From: Myxococcales bacterium
Lineage (GTDB): Bacteria > Myxococcota_A > Bradymonadia > Bradymonadales > GCA-2716585
Assembly: GCA_002716585.1 (NCBI GenBank)
Contig: PBBL01000073.1
Location: 22,464 to 86,463 of the forward strand
Direction of reading: 5' to 3'
DNA length: 64,000 bases
Made by a program: the position numbers and the translations under genes. The notes beneath the pieces were generated by a model. That model saw only the letters and a list, made by a program, of their open reading frames with translations, searched no databases and was not told where the DNA came from. Each line of letters begins with the position of its first letter. Positions within the stretch are counted from its first letter, which is position 1. Positions 8,752 through 18,000 of the stretch are shown here, in pieces.

Positions 8752-8882
8752 CTCGCGTCGGTTGTGTCACAGAACCCGGGTGCTGGCCAGCCTTCTGGAG
8801 GCGGCGCCTGCACGGTTGTGTTGCGTAGTGGCCTGAGCCCAGGCCTGCTTGATTCGATCGGGGAGGGCGAGGGGTGGGGTCG

Positions 8883-9140
8883 CTAAGGCTGGTTGAGGAG
8901 GCGGTCCAGCTCGCCCGAGCGGTCCAGCGCCTGGGCGTCGGTGAAGCCGCCGATCGACTCACCGTTGATGAAGATCTGGGGGACGGTGTGCTGACCGGTC
9001 ACCTCGCGCAGCCACGCGCGGGTCTCGTGGTCGCCGTCCACGTCGATGTCCTCATACGCGACGCCCTTGCCGTTGAACAGCCGCTTGGCGGCGTGGCAGA
9101 AGCCACACCAGGGCGTGGTGTACATCTTGACCTGAGCCAT
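8883..9140 (-). CDS. grxC: Glutaredoxin (GrxC type)
   Basis: 85-residue dithiol glutaredoxin with active site Cys12-Gly-Phe-Cys15 in TTPWCGFCHAAKRL, the conserved TVPQIFING cis-Pro segment and GGFTDAQAL glutathione-binding motif. It reduces disulfides and glutathionylated proteins using glutathione in the cytoplasm. The ATG at 9140 is chosen over earlier in-frame starts because GAGGAG lies at good spacing and the protein then begins directly with the first beta strand. It lies between prfA and xseB on the same strand. Confidence 0.93.
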   Translation of the reverse strand: MAQVKMYTTPWCGFCHAAKRLFNGKGVAYEDIDVDGDHETRAWLREVTGQHTVPQIFINGESIGGFTDAQALDRSGELDRLLNQP

Positions 9141-9231
9141 GGGAAACTCCTCGGACCGAGCCCTCAAGGCGCCGGATCCATGTCTGGGCCAGCAATATAG
9201 ACACGCGCTCGCGGGATGGCCAGCCCCCCGA

Positions 9232-9480
9232 TCACCCCTCCTCCGCCCCCGCCTCATCCCGAAGCTCCGTCAACACCTGGCGCACGCGCATCTCCGTGCG
9301 CTGTATCCGCCCGCGGCACACCCGGATCAGCTCGGCGGCCCGCTCGACCTGGACGCTCAGCTCATCCAGGTCGATCGCCTCGGTCTCGATCCCGTCGAGG
9401 ATCGCCTTGAGCTCTCGGATCGCCTCGGCGTAGCGGATCGCCTCCTCCGGTGCGTCGGGCTGGGTCGGTTCGTCGCTCAT
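9232..9480 (-). CDS. xseB: Exodeoxyribonuclease VII small subunit
   Basis: 82-residue small subunit of exonuclease VII, the complex that digests single-stranded DNA from both ends. The family core is visible in YAEAIRELKAILDGIE followed by a Leu/Asp-rich helix (DLDELSVQVERAAELI) and a final CRGRIQRTEMRV helix. Its ATG overlaps the stop of xseA by four bases (ATGA), a sign of translational coupling and matched expression of the two subunits. Confidence 0.95.
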   Translation of the reverse strand: MSDEPTQPDAPEEAIRYAEAIRELKAILDGIETEAIDLDELSVQVERAAELIRVCRGRIQRTEMRVRQVLTELRDEAGAEEG

Positions 9481-11234
9481 GGCTCTCCTCCTGAAGGCTC
9501 CTCGTGGACCGTCGCCTCGACGGAGCCGTCCACCAGGGTGATCTGAAGCGCCTGCCCCGCGGCGACCTCCGCTGCGCGGCGCACCAACGCGCCATCGCCG
9601 TCACGCACCAACGCGAAGCCCCGGCTCAGGACCCGCGCCGGATCCAACAGCCGCCGCCTGGCCTCCAGCTGCTCGACGCGCTCCCCCTGAGCCTTCAGGT
9701 GGCGCTCCACCGCGCGCCCCAGCCTGGCCTGGAGCCCCTCCAGCTCGCGCCCCTGGCGCTGCACCCCCAACATCAGCCGCTGCGGCGCGAGCCGCTGCTG
9801 GGCGACGACGTCGAGCTGGCGCGCCTCGCGGCGGAGGCGTCGGTCGACCGCGTCAGGCAGGCGCTCCCGAAGCCCATCGAGGCGCCTCAGCCCGCCGCGC
9901 AGCCTCGCTCCGACGCGCTGCTCCAACCGCTCGGCGCTGTGGAGCAGATCGCGGCGATCCACGTCCAGGCGGTGTCGGGTCTCCCTCGCGATCGCCTCCG
10001 CCGTGAACCGGAGCGACGTCTGCTCGCGCTCCAGGATGGGCTCCACCGCGGTCCGAAGGCGCTCCTGCTGCTCGCCGAGCGCGCCGAGGTACTCCATGAC
10101 CCGCTCCACCAACACCTGCCCCACCGCGGTCGGGGTCTTGAAGGAGCGCGCCACCGCGTCCAACACGCTCGCGTCCCGGTGGTGGCCGATCCCGACCAGC
10201 ACAGGCGTCGGGTGCTCGCAGACCGCGACCCCCAGGTGAAACGTGTCGAACCAGCTCAGGTCGGTCCGCGACCCGCCCCCCCGCACGATCGCGATCACGT
10301 CCACCCGGCGCGCCTCGCGCGCGAACCACTCCAGCGCCTTGAGGACCGTCGGCTCGACGAACCGCCCCTGCACCTGGACGTCGTACGCCAGCACGTCAAA
10401 CCCCAACCCGGACGCGCTCAGCTCGTTGATGAAGTCCGCGTAGGCGTGCGAGCGGACGCTCGTGATCACCCCCACCCGCAGCGGCACGGTCGACAGCGGC
10501 AGGCTCGCGTTCTTCTCCGTGAGCCCCATCGCCTCCAGGCGACGCAGGATCATGTCGCGTCGCTGCGTGAGGCGCCCCAGGGTGTAGCTCGGGTCGATGT
10601 CCTCGATGATCAGCTGATACCGCCCCGCCGCCGGGTACAGCTCCACCCTCGCCTTGAAGCACACCTGGAGCCCATCGGCCAACGCCACCGCCCCCCCCAC
10701 CTGGGCCAGCGTCCGCTCAATCCGCTCCCGCGCCCGCGCGAACATCACCGCCCCCACCCGAGCCACCGCCCCGGTCCCGTTGGCGTCCTGCTCGACCAGC
10801 TCGAAGTACGCCGTCCGGCCACGGCTCAGATCCCAGTCCGACAGCTCACCGACGACCCAGATGGGCTGTGGGAAGGCGTTCAACAGCACCTGGCGGGCGC
10901 GATGGTTGAGGTCGGAGAGGCTCACCCGCGCGATGGAGGCGTCCAGCTCCCCGCTGAACCCCTCGGGGTTGCCCAACCCCGTCACCGGCTCGGGCAGCTC
11001 CAGCCCCTGCTCCTCTCCGAGCGACCGCACCGCGTCCGATACGCTGAACTGAAGCTCCCCCAGCGTGTCCCAGACCCGCCGCAGGTAGCGCGCCGGCACC
11101 TGCCACACCCGGTGGCGCGGATCCCATCGCCTGCGGGGAAGCCGCTTGACGGTCGCGACCAGATCGGGATCGTAATCGAAGGAGATCCGCAGCAGGTCGG
11201 AGGAGGTGTCGATGTCGATGCGTCGTCTGCTCAT
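9477..11234 (-). CDS. xseA: Exodeoxyribonuclease VII large subunit with extra N-terminal domain
   Basis: Catalytic subunit of exonuclease VII. Residues ~110-200 form the OB-fold (VSLSDLNHRARQVLLNAF, IWVVGELSDWDLSRGRTAYF) and ~210-430 the catalytic domain, with the conserved LPLSTVPLRVGVITS, IVRGGGSRTDLSWFD and GIGHHRDASVLDAVA motifs; a long coiled-coil tail follows. At 585 residues it is over 100 longer than typical XseA. The excess includes the first ~75 residues, where FDYDPDLVATVKRLP followed by RRRWDPRHRVWQVP resembles the HARP-like module of SMARCAL1-type annealing helicases, a DNA-binding element. That resemblance is my reading, not a search result. Confidence 0.93.
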   Translation of the reverse strand: MSRRRIDIDTSSDLLRISFDYDPDLVATVKRLPRRRWDPRHRVWQVPARYLRRVWDTLGELQFSVSDAVRSLGEEQGLELPEPVTGLGNPEGFSGELDASIARVSLSDLNHRARQVLLNAFPQPIWVVGELSDWDLSRGRTAYFELVEQDANGTGAVARVGAVMFARARERIERTLAQVGGAVALADGLQVCFKARVELYPAAGRYQLIIEDIDPSYTLGRLTQRRDMILRRLEAMGLTEKNASLPLSTVPLRVGVITSVRSHAYADFINELSASGLGFDVLAYDVQVQGRFVEPTVLKALEWFAREARRVDVIAIVRGGGSRTDLSWFDTFHLGVAVCEHPTPVLVGIGHHRDASVLDAVARSFKTPTAVGQVLVERVMEYLGALGEQQERLRTAVEPILEREQTSLRFTAEAIARETRHRLDVDRRDLLHSAERLEQRVGARLRGGLRRLDGLRERLPDAVDRRLRREARQLDVVAQQRLAPQRLMLGVQRQGRELEGLQARLGRAVERHLKAQGERVEQLEARRRLLDPARVLSRGFALVRDGDGALVRRAAEVAAGQALQITLVDGSVEATVHEEPSGGEP

Positions 11235-11349
11235 GATGGGATCGCGTGTGAGGACGATTCGAAGGGGAGAGCGTCCTCGCCTGCCGCCATACTAGGCGAC
11301 CCGATCCACAGAAGCAATGCGTCCCTGTACGGATAGTCAGGCCCCGCGC

Positions 11350-12822
11350 TCAACCCGACGCGTCGCGGTGATCGGCGAGCATCGCCTTGAGCGCCACCTG
11401 CACAGGCAGCATCTCGCTGACCTTGTAGGCGGCCTTGTCGTAGTCCACCTGGTAGTCCCCTGCGGCGGAGCGTCGGTGGGCGATGACCGCCCCCAGCGAG
11501 GCAGAGGGGTAGCCGCACGCGTGGCTGATCCGGTGGACGGCGTAATCCTCCATCTCGATCCAACGCACGCCCTGACGCACCCACCGCTGCATCATCTGGA
11601 GCCGCTGGCGCTGAACCGCCGCGCTCTGCTCGGGGCGACCTGGCACATAGAGCGGCCTGGCCTGTCCCTGCCAGAAGAACCGCGACGAGAGCCCCTTGCC
11701 GAGGAAGGCGTAGCGGGTTCCGTCCTCATCATCCCCGACGTCGTCCACGTCCGGCTCATCGACGACGGCCATCCCCAGCCCCCGAGCGGCCTGGGCGAGC
11801 CGAGCGACCCAGGCCGGATCGGCGTCGATCGTGTCCATGTGGGCGTTGACGGTCTGCGTCGAGATCGCCACGCACCCGAGCGGCACCCGGCTGAGCGTCC
11901 CGCGCGTCCCCGATCGGATCACCCCGCGGAGGTCCGGCGGGACGCCCGTGACCCACTCCATCAAGGCGGGCACCTCGGAGAGCACGATCTCGACGCCCGA
12001 CTCGCCGATGCCGTGCGAGGCGACCGCGATGTTCGGACCACCCGGGAAGCGGGCGACGTAGAGCACGAACTCACGCGACAGCTCATCGCGCCCGGGGACG
12101 CTCAGATCGCAGTAGCAGCCGCTGGCGGCGTCGGTCTCCGACCCCAGCTCATCGTGCGCGAGCTGGACCACCCGGCGGGCTCGGGCCGGGCTGCCCACGA
12201 GGAGCAGGTAGCCCACGCCCTCCAGCAGCGCCAGCCGCTCCTCCTTGTCCGCCTTCAGGGCGTCGGGGCGAGGGAGGTGGACGACGTAGTCTTCGATGTC
12301 GTCCGGGTCCACGAGTCGGGGCTTGCGCCCCTCCTCCGCCTCAGGGACGAGCTGGAAGCCGTAGGGCAGCAGCTCGCCGAGCCCGCTCAAGGTCACCCGC
12401 GGGTCGTGCATGTGGGGCTCGGACGGGCGAGGACCCGCGCCTGAGATGACGCGCATGGTGGGGTTGACCTCGGCGAGCGCCTGACGGCAGTCGCCGCAGG
12501 GCTGCTGAGGCTCGCCGCCCGTGGCGCAGTGGACCGCGACCGCGATCACTCGGGGCCGCACCAGGGCGCCGTCGCGCCGCGCGGAGTGCTCGGCGTAAGC
12601 GCGCATGAGCGCATGCTTCTCGGCGCAGACCGAGTTGTAGTTGATCGTCTCGTAGTTGTTCCCGGTGACGATCCGCTCCTCGCCGTTGGGGGTCACCACC
12701 CGCAGGGCGGCGCCGACCGAATAATCGGAGTAGGTCGCCGTCGCCGTCTGGGACGCCCCCTCTGCGGCGCGGAGCAGCTCCTGATCTTCGGGCTCCAGCC
12801 TCGTCCTGTCCAAGGTACGCAT
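11350..12822 (-). CDS. Cytidine deaminase - nucleoside phosphorylase fusion
   Basis: 490 residues with two catalytic modules. Residues 1-135 are a cytidine deaminase: Cys66-Ala-Glu68 (NSVCAEKHAL) and PCGDCRQA with Cys109 and Cys112 give the three zinc cysteines and the catalytic Glu. Residues ~165-490 resemble uridine/purine nucleoside phosphorylases (PNP_UDP): ARFPGGPNIAVASHGIGES near the N-terminal part of the fold, IRSGTRGTLS for phosphate binding, and WIEMEDYAVHRISHACGY for ribose. Together they would convert cytidine to uracil and ribose 1-phosphate in one polypeptide, a pyrimidine salvage route. AGGAG stands six bases before the ATG. Substrate preference of the phosphorylase half is inferred from the pairing. 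Confidence 0.85.
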   Translation of the reverse strand: MRTLDRTRLEPEDQELLRAAEGASQTATATYSDYSVGAALRVVTPNGEERIVTGNNYETINYNSVCAEKHALMRAYAEHSARRDGALVRPRVIAVAVHCATGGEPQQPCGDCRQALAEVNPTMRVISGAGPRPSEPHMHDPRVTLSGLGELLPYGFQLVPEAEEGRKPRLVDPDDIEDYVVHLPRPDALKADKEERLALLEGVGYLLLVGSPARARRVVQLAHDELGSETDAASGCYCDLSVPGRDELSREFVLYVARFPGGPNIAVASHGIGESGVEIVLSEVPALMEWVTGVPPDLRGVIRSGTRGTLSRVPLGCVAISTQTVNAHMDTIDADPAWVARLAQAARGLGMAVVDEPDVDDVGDDEDGTRYAFLGKGLSSRFFWQGQARPLYVPGRPEQSAAVQRQRLQMMQRWVRQGVRWIEMEDYAVHRISHACGYPSASLGAVIAHRRSAAGDYQVDYDKAAYKVSEMLPVQVALKAMLADHRDASG

Positions 12823-12923
12823 TGCGCTCTCCTCACTCCTCGTGCCTCTCCAGCTGCCGAGAGGTTCGCGTGCATCGCGCCGCCGTCAAGTTTGGCGACG
12901 ACCCAACCAGTTTATTGAGGCCG

Positions 12924-12941
12924 CCCTCAGTTATTTGAGGG
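12924..12941. promoter_or_regulatory. Inverted repeat in divergent intergenic region, candidate operator
   Basis: CCCTCA, six bases, TGAGGG form a perfect inverted repeat in the 287-base gap between the deaminase-phosphorylase gene and the TSP3 lipoprotein gene, which are transcribed away from each other. Two similar AT-rich blocks (TTTATTGAGG and TTATTTGAGG) overlap it. The position and symmetry suit a regulator site; no promoter hexamers could be assigned with confidence in this gap. Confidence 0.3.
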
Positions 12942-13109
12942 GACCTCGTTCTACACGGCGTTGAATATCCCTGCATCGCCGTCGTCCATGCATGTGCCCT
13001 CGACGCAGCGAGGACGAGCGCGGCCCACGGTCGCGCAGGATCATACGCGCCCAGGACCCGTTCGGCCACACCGGCGAGCCCATGAACGCGATATTCAGGA
13101 GATCGAATC

Positions 13110-13895
13110 ATGAAGCACGTTGTCCTCACCTTGACGCTGATGTTGTGCATCACAGGCGCCGCCACGACCTTCATGGGTTGTGAGCCGTTGTTTCTTGAGG
13201 GCTCGGACACCGACGGTGACGGCGTCCTGAACGATGAAGACAACTGCCCCGCCGTCTCCAACCCCGGTCAGCAGGACAGCGACGGCGACGGGACAGGCGA
13301 CGCCTGTGAAGGCGCCGACGCCGATCGAGACGGCGTCCCCGATGACATCGACAACTGCCCGCTGGTCTTCAACGACACCCAGAAGGACGCCGACGCCAAC
13401 GGCGTCGGCGACGCCTGCGACGACGGCTTCGTGCCCACCGCGGCGCACTTTGTGCTGATCGAAGACGCCACCGACGACGTGTCCGGCTCCTCCCCGGGTG
13501 TCGACATCGACGCGATCGGCGTCCAGAAGCTCAACGGGGGCATGTGGTGGGCCACCAGCACCGACGACTTCAACATCGTCAACAGCGGCAACACCAACGA
13601 GTTCATCAACACCAGTGAGCTCCTCGGCGCCCCGGACGCCGAGTGCCAGATCCGAAACTTCACCGCGCTGGGCGGCGCGAAGGGCAACGGCCGGGTGACC
13701 GTCTCGTTCGCCTCGACCAACTTCTCGGGTGACATCGAGAACGGCGATCGGATCCGGGTCGTCGAGCTGGGTCAGACCGAGTGTGGGCAGTACCAGGATG
13801 AGCCGTACGTCGTGTCGGTGTCCAGCGACATGGATCTGTTCATCGAGATCGGCCGCGCCTCGGGCAGCAGCGACATCGTCGTGTCGGGCCTGTGA
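13110..13895 (+). CDS. Thrombospondin type 3 repeat lipoprotein
   Basis: 261-residue secreted protein with signal peptide and likely lipobox TFMGC. Residues ~30-110 hold Ca-binding thrombospondin type 3 repeats ([56 protein letters not shown]). The remaining ~150 residues form a beta-rich domain that starts [11 protein letters not shown] and includes [20 protein letters not shown] and [12 protein letters not shown]. The same domain ends the lipoprotein at 57.9 kb, where the equivalent blocks are LLIEDASSVS, PGADLDAVGL, LLGEPDADCT and TVYELGPTLC. AGGAG lies about eight bases ahead of the ATG. It is likely anchored on the cell surface; the ligand is unknown. Confidence 0.85.
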   Translation: MKHVVLTLTLMLCITGAATTFMGCEPLFLEGSDTDGDGVLNDEDNCPAVSNPGQQDSDGDGTGDACEGADADRDGVPDDIDNCPLVFNDTQKDADANGVGDACDDGFVPTAAHFVLIEDATDDVSGSSPGVDIDAIGVQKLNGGMWWATSTDDFNIVNSGNTNEFINTSELLGAPDAECQIRNFTALGGAKGNGRVTVSFASTNFSGDIENGDRIRVVELGQTECGQYQDEPYVVSVSSDMDLFIEIGRASGSSDIVVSGL

Positions 13896-13899
13896 GGCG

Positions 13900-14958
13900 T
13901 CAGGCTTCGGGGGGGAGCGCGCCCATCTTCAGCCGCGAGTTCGCGTTGAGTTCGTGGGCCTCAAACCCCCGACCCTCAAGCCGCCTGAGGTAGTGGTAGC
14001 CCAACCCGGCGATCATCGCCGCGTTGTCGGTGCACAGCGACAGCGGCGGGATGTGGACGCGCATGCTGTTGGAGGTCGCGACCTCCAGGCTCCGCTCCCT
14101 CAACCTGGAGTTGGCCGACACCCCGCCGGAGATCACGACGTCCTCCACCCCGTGCTGACGCGCCGCGCGGAAGGTCTTGGCGACAAGCACGTCCACGACC
14201 GCCTCCTGAAACGACGCGCACAGATCCTTGAGCGCCTGAGAGTCCGGCAGCTCCGGGTGACCGTTCTTGCGCAGGTGGGTCAGCACGGCGGTCTTGATCC
14301 CCGAGAACGAGAACTCCAGGTTGTCCTGGTTCATCATCGAACGCGGGAAGCGGTGCGCCGCCCGATCGCCGCCCCGCGCGAGCCGATCGATCTTCACCCC
14401 GCCCGGGTAGGAGAGCCCCAGCATCTTGGCCACCTTGTCGAAGGCCTCGCCCGCCGCGTCATCCCGCGTGGCGCCGATCGGCGTGTAGCGCCCGACGCCC
14501 TCCACGAGGTACAGGTGGGTGTGCCCACCTGAGACGACGAGCCCCACGTAGGGGAAGCGGGGTTCGCCCGAGAGCCCCTCGACGCCTTCGTAGGCGATGA
14601 GGGGGGCCGTCAGGTGCGCCTCGATGTGGTTGACGCCGACCAGCGGCCGGTCCACGCTCCAGGCGAGCCCCTTGGCGACCTCCAGGCCGACGAGCAGGCT
14701 GCCGACGAGCCCAGGCCCGGCGGCGACCGCGAAGCCGTCGATGTCGGTCAACGCCAGCCCGGCGTCGCCCAGCGCCGCCTTGAGGATCGGGAGGATGTCC
14801 ACGATGTGGCTGCGGCTGGCGAGCTCCGGGACGACCCCGCCGTACTTCTCATGCACGTCGAACTGGCTGGCGACCTGGTTGGTGACGATCTCGCGACCGT
14901 CGCGGACGACGGCCACAGCCGTCTCATCACATGAACTCTCGATGCCAAGAACCAACAT
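13900..14958 (-). CDS. tsaD: tRNA N6-adenosine threonylcarbamoyltransferase
   Basis: Catalytic subunit that transfers threonylcarbamoyl to A37 of ANN-decoding tRNAs, working with TsaB and TsaE. The N-terminus MLVLGIESSCDETAVAVV is diagnostic, His111 and His115 (GVNHIEAHL) bind the metal, and VSGGHTHLYLV and the late ISGGVSANSRLRE segment complete the ASKHA-fold active site. Length (352) is typical. No clear Shine-Dalgarno is visible. Its stop lies only a few bases from the stop of the convergent TSP3 lipoprotein gene, leaving no room for a terminator between them. tsaB and tsaE are not in the window. Confidence 0.97.
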   Translation of the reverse strand: MLVLGIESSCDETAVAVVRDGREIVTNQVASQFDVHEKYGGVVPELASRSHIVDILPILKAALGDAGLALTDIDGFAVAAGPGLVGSLLVGLEVAKGLAWSVDRPLVGVNHIEAHLTAPLIAYEGVEGLSGEPRFPYVGLVVSGGHTHLYLVEGVGRYTPIGATRDDAAGEAFDKVAKMLGLSYPGGVKIDRLARGGDRAAHRFPRSMMNQDNLEFSFSGIKTAVLTHLRKNGHPELPDSQALKDLCASFQEAVVDVLVAKTFRAARQHGVEDVVISGGVSANSRLRERSLEVATSNSMRVHIPPLSLCTDNAAMIAGLGYHYLRRLEGRGFEAHELNANSRLKMGALPPEA

Positions 14959-15033
14959 GGTGGGTGGTGGGGCTTAAGGTGGGGGTGAGAGGGAGCAGGC
15001 CCCGGCGACAGGACGCCGAGGCCCGTCGAAGGC

Positions 15034-18000
15034 TCAGAGCTGACCGTTCATGGCGAGTATCTTCCGCAGCTTGTCGCTGGTGGCGCCGTCCGGCTTGAGC
15101 TGGAGGTACTTCTTGTAGGTGTCGAAGGCCTTCTGGCGGTTGCCGCTCGCCATGTAGGCGGTGCCCAGCTTCTCGATCGCGACCCCGTTGCCCGGCGCCG
15201 CGTTGACGGCGCGCTCCAGGTGACGGACCGCGGCGCTGTACTGGCGTTGCAGGAGGTAGGCCTGCCCCATGAGGAGGTTGACGCGGGCGCTGCCAGGGGC
15301 CAGCTCGTAGGCCTTGGACAGCTCCTTGAGGGCTTCGGCGGCCTTGCCCTGCTGCACGAGGCGCGCCCCCTTCTTGGTGGCGTTCTGGACCGTCCGCTTC
15401 TTGGCGGCGTCGTCCATCGCGCCCAGCGCCGGGTCGGGGCCCGTCGCGACGACCGCGGTCTCCTCCTTCTTCTCCTTTTGCTTCTCTCGCCAGGCCTTGG
15501 CGGCCTCGGCCTCCTTCTCGCGGTCCTCCTTGGACTTCGGCGCGGCCTCCTCGGCGACCTCCGCCGCCTTGTCGGCGTCGGCCTCTACACCCTCCTCCTC
15601 CGAGGACTCGTCCTCGGCGTTGGCCGCCAGCAGCGCCAGCTCAAGCGTCCGGGTCAGGACAAGCTCCTCAGCGGCCGCCTTGGCGCGGGTCTGCGCGTCG
15701 CTCTCCGCCTCGGAGGGCTCCTCCTTCTCCTCCTCGGTGTTGGCCGCGGCGGTGGTCGAGCCACTCGTCTCCTCGGCGGCGGTCGTGGACGCGCCGTCCT
15801 TGGGGAGCTGGATCTCGTTGCGAGGTGCCTTCGCCGGGTCCTCCGTGCGCGACGCCTGCCCGGTGTTGGGGGCCGGGCCGTTGCCCTTGTTGCCGTACTG
15901 GGAGAAGGCGACGAGCGACACGAGGACCAACACGACGATGACGACCGCGCCAATGACGACACCGCGGTTGTCCGAGGCCGGAGCGGGCTCTTCGAACCCG
16001 AAGTCATCGGCGGGCTGAGAGAAGAAGGAGTCTTCGGCCTGGCTCAGCGAGAGGGCCTCGTCGCCCCCATCAGCCTTCTTCTCGGCCTTCTTCTCAGGCG
16101 CGGCGAGCGCTTCAGGCGCGGCCTCCTTCGCAGGCAGGTCGGGCGACACCGCCGGGATGGCGCGGGTCGGCTCCTCATCCATCGGGTCCGGAGAGACGGC
16201 CACTACGGGGCGCGTCGTCGCCGTGTCCAGGTCATCCTCGTCCGGCTTCTCGTCATCCCGGCGACGGTCGGCCTCCTCCATCGCCTTGCGCTTGGAGGTG
16301 GACACGCGCCGGGCCGCCTCGGTGAGCGCGCTGGCAGCCGCCGCCCGCGCCTCAGCCTCCTCTTTGGCGATGCGCTCACGCTCGGCCTCCTCCTTCGCCT
16401 TGCGCTCCTCCTCCTGCTTCGCCTTGCGCTCCGCTTCTTCACGCTCGCGGACGAGCCGCTCCGCAGCCTCCAGGATGCGACGCTCCTCCTCCTCCTTCGC
16501 CTGACGCTCCGCCAGGGCGAGCGCTTCAGCCTCCCGCTTCGCCTCAGCCTCGGCCTCAGCCTGACGCTCCGCCTCAAGCTTCGCCTTCGCCTCAGCCTCT
16601 TCGCGTGCTTTACGCTCCGCCTCGGCGCGCGCTTCAGCCTCCAGCTTCGCCCTGGCCTCCGCCTCCAGCTTCGCCTGGGCCTCGGCCTCCTCCTTCGCCT
16701 TGCGCTCCGCTTCCAGCTTCGCCTTGGCCTCGGCCTCCAGCTTCACTTTGCGCTCTGCTTCGGCGAGGGCGAGCCGCTCCGCTTCAGCTTGAGCCGCGGC
16801 CTTCGCTTGACGCTCCGCCTCTTCGCGCTCCATCTGCTCGACCAACGCGAGGGCCGCGGCGGACTCTTTGGCCTGACGCTCCGCCTCAGCGCGCGCTTCA
16901 GCCTCCCGCCTCGCCTGGGCTTCAGCCTCCTGCCGCGCTCGGGCTTCAGCCGCTTCGCGTGCTTCGCGCTCCGCGTCTTCCTTCGCCTGACGCTCCGCCT
17001 CGGCGCGGGCCTCGGCTTCGAGGGCCTCTCGCTCATCGCCGCCGTCGCGGAGGAGGTCAGCCCGGTCGCGGATGCTGGGGAACTCACCCGACATGCGAAC
17101 GAGGCGCTCCTGCACCATGTTGGTGCGCTCCTGACGGACCTTGAGTTCGCCAGAGAGGCGCTGCTGCTCCTGGCTCAGCTGGAGCGCCAGCTCGCGGGCC
17201 TCAGCGAGCTGACGGCGCAGCGCCTCGGCCTCCTCCTTCGCCTGCTCGGCGGCGCGCTGCTCGGCGACGACGCGATCCAGCTCGGCCTTGGCCTGGCGCT
17301 CCGCGTCCTCCTCCGCCTCCAGCTCGGTGTGGAGCTGGGTGGTGATGGCGCGCAGCTCCTGGGTCTGGTTTCGGAGCGCCTCCAGCTCAGCCTTGAGCGC
17401 GACGCTCTCCGGGGAGAGGGTCGGAGCCGCGGCGGCGGGCTCCGAGGTGACGGTGGGCGCGACCTCGACCGCGTCGGTCGGGATCGCTGGCGTCCGGGAG
17501 GAGCTGAGGCGCGCCTGTGAGAGACGCGTGCTGGATGGGCTGGAGCTGGAGCGACTCAGCTCGGCCTGGTCCTCTGAGAGGCGCTCCTGGCGGCGGCGCT
17601 TGGATTGCAGCTTGCGGCGCTTGCGCTCCTCGCGGCGGCGGCGCACCTTCTCGGCCTCGGTCTCGGGCTCGGGGCGGCTCGCCTTGCGGGGCCGCGTCGT
17701 CTCGGCGACCTCCATGTCCAGCCAGTCGCCGAGCTTCGACGCGTCTGCGGCGCTGGGCACATCGACCGCCGCGCCCTGTTGCAGATCGCGCTCCTCCGCG
17801 AGCCGCTGGGGGGTGATGTCCAGGACGAGATCCTGCTCCCGGAGACGGCTGATCACCTTGATCGTCTTGATGCTGCCGAGGGGGCTGTCGTCCAGCACGT
17901 CCTCGACCGAGCGGTAGCCGTCAAAGAGGCGGATGATCGAGTTGACCTCGTCGGGGAGATCGCGCAGCACGTCCGCCAGCTTCTGGTAGTTGATCTCGTA

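Noticed and set aside
15220..17520. Long rightward open frame opposite the REC-PATAN coiled-coil gene
   Set aside because: Leu/Arg-only sequence produced by reading the repeated Glu/Ala/Lys codons backwards; not a protein-like composition.
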